Below, one piece after another: positions 61,096-64,000 of a stretch of DNA of 64,000 bases (position 1 is the first letter of the stretch; the number at the start of each line of letters is the position of its first letter). The notes below the pieces were generated by a model, which ran no database searches, had not been told where the DNA came from, and saw only the letters and a program-made list of their open reading frames with translations. The DNA is taken from NCBI GenBank assembly GCA_963855995.1, contig OY979717.1, positions 52,583,140 through 52,647,139 of the forward strand, given 5' to 3'. The DNA is from Muricea muricata. Its lineage: Eukaryota; Cnidaria; Anthozoa; Malacalcyonacea; Plexauridae. Made by a program: the position numbers and the translations under genes.

Positions 61096-61676
61096 TAATT
61101 AGTGAATGTAATTAAGAAGCTCCACAGAGACTTCACAGACGCTCCACATTGTATTTCTACTATATCGTAATTCCTTGCAAAATAAAATATTCCAAACGTT
61201 GTTACAATATCGACTCACCTACCCCCTCTTAGGCTAGAAACGATTATGCACAGGTCAGCACATGTGTTGATCATTCTTGCACGAAGTAGCCATTTTGGAT
61301 ATTGTTAGTATATACTGAATAAAAGTTATAAAAATTCTATGCTTGAAACAAACGTTAATCTCTGTCTGTTTTTATGGTTTTTATTCAGCTGAGCGTAGTC
61401 TTAAGGCAGAGCGTCATGTTACACAATCATAATGTTTTGTGACGTCATAACGATAACGTTCTCTCCGTATCACCATAAAGTTATCGTGACGTCATCCTTA
61501 CAACGGTGAAATGGTAATAACGTTATGGCAATAACGTTATTATGACGTGATTACCCCAACGCCATCTTGAATATTAGGTTAATTAAACCACCCCGTGTTC
61601 TCAGTACGCGAAATTAAATATAACGTTAACGTTTAAAGATAACGTTATCCTGATGACACCAGCACCAGCCGATATT

Positions 61677-61724
61677 TTGTATGTATGTATGTATGTATCT
61701 ATGTATGCATGTATGTATGTATGT
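61677..61724. repeat. (ATGT)n microsatellite
   Basis: About ten ATGT units with two variants, directly beside the foldback end. Confidence 0.9.
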
Positions 61725-61729
61725 AAAAT

Positions 61730-62960
61730 TTACCTTACAGACAAAGTGCCTTGTACCTCTAGCTGCTGCACTATAAGGCAAAAAAGTTTAAAATTCGTGA
61801 CAACTTCCAACTCGTTTACATTTCTCAATTCCCTACACTTATCTGAATTAAATTGCATTCTGTTTTCAACAGACCACATAGACACCGAATCTATAAATAA
61901 TATTTTGGGCGTTGCTAATTGAATGTTTCGGTAAAATTTCTGAAGCTGTTGAATCATCTATATACTTCCAAAAGTCTGCTTGTGCTACTTTAAGATTATT
62001 TATCAATAAAATAAAGAGGCAAAGACTTAATTTTGATCCTTGGGAGACACCAGATGGCTGATGGAATAGGATCTGCTAATTGACACGTTGATATCGATTT
62101 GTCAGGAAGTCGGATATCCAGTTGATGACGCTATGAGGTATCTCCAATCCTGATAACTTTCGGAACAATATATATAGAGTGATCGATAAAATCAAACGCT
62201 TTACGATGATCGAAAAGTATTAATCTCGTGACAGCGCCGTTAGCATCACAGCGATGAATCATGCTAATCAAAGCAATGGTAGTAGAACTTTGGGGAATTG
62301 CGCAATATTTATTGGTTTGAGTCAATGACTTTCAGTACACGGCACATCTTGTTCTCGATACGAAGCGTTTAAAATTAATGTGATTGGTAGGGCAAAAACA
62401 TACGAGTATTTATTCCTTTAATACCCAATTAGGTAATGTGTCCGGCCCACTTGTTCTTTTTGTTGGAAGTTTTGATAGAAAATTTCAAATTTCGGAAACT
62501 TCTGGGTATTTTGATGTTTCTGTCAATGGTAAATGTGTCAACGAACATTCCAATCTGTTTCTTCTAGAGGTCCCACAAATGCTTTATTAATTTCATTTGC
62601 TTGTTCCATCAGTCTGTGTAAGGTTAGAAAATGTTTTGACACTGGTTAAACTTATCGGATCGTGTTTATTTATAAAATTAGAGACGTTTAACTTCACTCC
62701 ACCAATTCTTCGGTTTAATATATTCTTCTAACCTGTCAATGTTTGGTTTAACCCATTTTGCTCAACACGATTTTCGCTTCCTGTTGACCAAATTTCTACA
62801 TTGTTTAAATATAATCATATGGTATAATCGATTTAGATCCGTAAGTTGAAAAGCTTGTTGCCTTTTCTTAATAAGTAATTTCAGTCTATCATTCATCCAA
62901 GATGCGTCTGTTGTGGAGACTTTTTGGCATGAGAAGTTAAGGTTAGCAAAAATCACATCA
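61730..62960 (-). pseudogene. Degenerate non-LTR (LINE) reverse transcriptase
   Basis: Three minus-strand fragments in pol order: 62956-62762 (VSTTDASWMNDRLKLLIKKRQQAF, the linker before RT), 62325-62131 (SSTTIALISMIHR, LILFDHRKAFDFIDH, the RT motif-A region), and 61957-61730 (DSVSMWSVENRMQFNSDKC, the region after RT motif C). Frames differ and stops intervene, and the segment with the catalytic YxDD is not readable, so the copy is dead. The motifs fit the Jockey/CR1/L2-like lineages. The exact clade is not resolved. Confidence 0.8.
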
Positions 62961-64000
62961 TAAAAAAAAATTCTACATTTCTTAGCAGCTATTCTGGTTT
63001 ATTCATTCTACACCGCACGTACCCAAGCAATGTATGTTCATAAAAAACTTCACACTTCAAGCCGCTTCGCGAGGTCGAGAGCCGTTTCAAAATTGTCTAC
63101 TTTTTTTATACACCTTGTATATTGAAGGTTTCAGTATGTTGTCATTGTTACCGATATATATATTCGAGCACAAAGGAAATCTACTTCCTACAAAGGCAAT
63201 TTCCTGAGTGTCAGACCTAAATAGTAACCAAACAATAATCCTTCATCCCTTGTGGGTTCATAGTTCACAGTTCACGCTTTTGGAAAGACATTTGCTCGGG
63301 ATAATATCATGGCTTCATCCTAAACAGAAGAGATAATTATAAATGTATATAACGAATGTTAAACGCTAAATAAAGTGAAAAGAAAACCTAAAGCATACGG
63401 TCTCAATTGAAAATCAGCGTGGAATAAATCTCACCAGAGCCAAATTTATCAAAAGAAAAGAGCATGGTGTAGTTATGCTTGTACGTACGTCCGTTTCACT
63501 GCTTTCCGCCTATGCCGTTTCCGCGCCTTATGCGTTTTTAATTCTTCTGTCATAAGTTCTACCCAGGAAAGGGCTAGAACGTAACGTCAAAATTAAAAAA
63601 AAATTATAACCCGACATAAGTTTGCAATATGAGTATTCCATGACCCTTCCAAATATGTACAGTTTGCAATTAATTGGTTTCATAGACGCGGCCATAATGA
63701 GCAAGCAGTGCCAATAATCTCGAGCAGTTCCTTGCATCATTTCTGAGTATTCTAGCTTGGTTTTACATCACGTCACGGCGGCCATATTTGTGCCCTTCCA
63801 ATATGCGTCTGGTAATGGACCAAAATTCTATTTTCATGCAAACTTTTGTCTTGGTTGACTGCATGAAAGCTCGTCGCGTGTTACGGCAACAGGTTTCTGG
63901 TAGTTCCACGCATAATTTGCCTCTGGTAAAAAGAACAAGAAATCAGACCGACCAACTGCTGCCTCCATATTAGAAGATGGGCGTATGCGATGCAGATTGC
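62961..64000. other. Gene-free right edge
   Basis: Contains one end of the 46.4-kb MITE family (about 63235-63285, GTTCATAGTTCACAGTTCACGCTTTT). ORFs 63528-63740 (-) and 63788-63973 (+) lack recognisable features. Confidence 0.4.

Larger units (their letters stand above)
58000..61680. mobile_element. Large imperfect foldback element (about 3.7 kb)
   Basis: Successive blocks on the left reappear inverted and in mirror order on the right: the GGTGCTGACGTCAGC region (58010) with 61655; GGGTGGTTAAACC...ATTCAAAATGGCGGTGGGGTGATCACGTCA (58378) with 61540-61605; GCTCAGCTAAATAAAAACAGAC...ATTAACGTTTG (58883) with 61345-61395; GAGCTTCTGTGGAGCTT (58970) with 61115; CTCGGAGGATAAGCTATGTACTT (59309) with 60650; CATACGAACTTTAAAGCTCTGTTT (59369) with 60575. 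Arms are about 1-1.5 kb. AACGTTATC-type words recur at both ends. No transposase was found. Confidence 0.8.

Overview
The window looks like AT-rich, intron-rich metazoan nuclear DNA. It has spliced genes with GT-AG introns, a single-exon class A GPCR, a WDSUB1 orthologue and a secreted PAN plus fibrinogen-domain protein, set among many short inverted-repeat elements. This gene mix fits a cnidarian, perhaps an anthozoan or octocoral. That placement is inference from gene content and repeat style, not from a marker gene.

Layout. 171-3551 (+): two-exon gene for a large DDE/RNase-H-like transposase-derived protein. 4.1-5.4 kb: tandem satellite of about 393 bp. 6.1-7.8 kb: a foldback element and a hAT-type MITE with a perfect 8-bp target duplication. 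8881-9783 (-): intronless GPCR. 9.8-16 kb: intergenic, with several MITEs. 15993-25133 (+): ten-exon WDSUB1 (WD repeats, SAM, U-box), reconstructed here as 507 aa, whose introns carry a dead Tc1/mariner copy and other TIR elements. 27313-33098 and 36105-39336 (both -): two tandem paralogues coding for RING proteins with matching five-exon structures and a shared C-terminal SPRSSGYWSE motif. 40-44.5 kb: mostly repeats. 44549-50794 (-): five-exon gene for a signal peptide, PAN/apple domain and fibrinogen C-terminal domain. Its long intron contains a foldback element whose arms are 15-bp minisatellites. 50886-56299 (-): apparently complete Ty3/Gypsy-like LTR retrotransposon with a 1602-codon gag-pol ORF and two 173-bp LTRs that read as identical. 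It ends 92 bp upstream of the PAN-FReD start codon, in the same orientation. 58.0-61.7 kb: large imperfect foldback element with a nested repeat. 61.7-63.0 kb (-): degraded LINE.

The host genes do not form an obvious pathway. WDSUB1 and the two RING genes are all predicted ubiquitin-ligase-type proteins, but their proximity may be chance. The strongest points for follow-up are the RING paralogue pair with a possible poison exon, the young LTR element abutting the PAN-FReD promoter, the two large foldback structures, and the intron-containing transposase-derived gene with a homeodomain-like tail.
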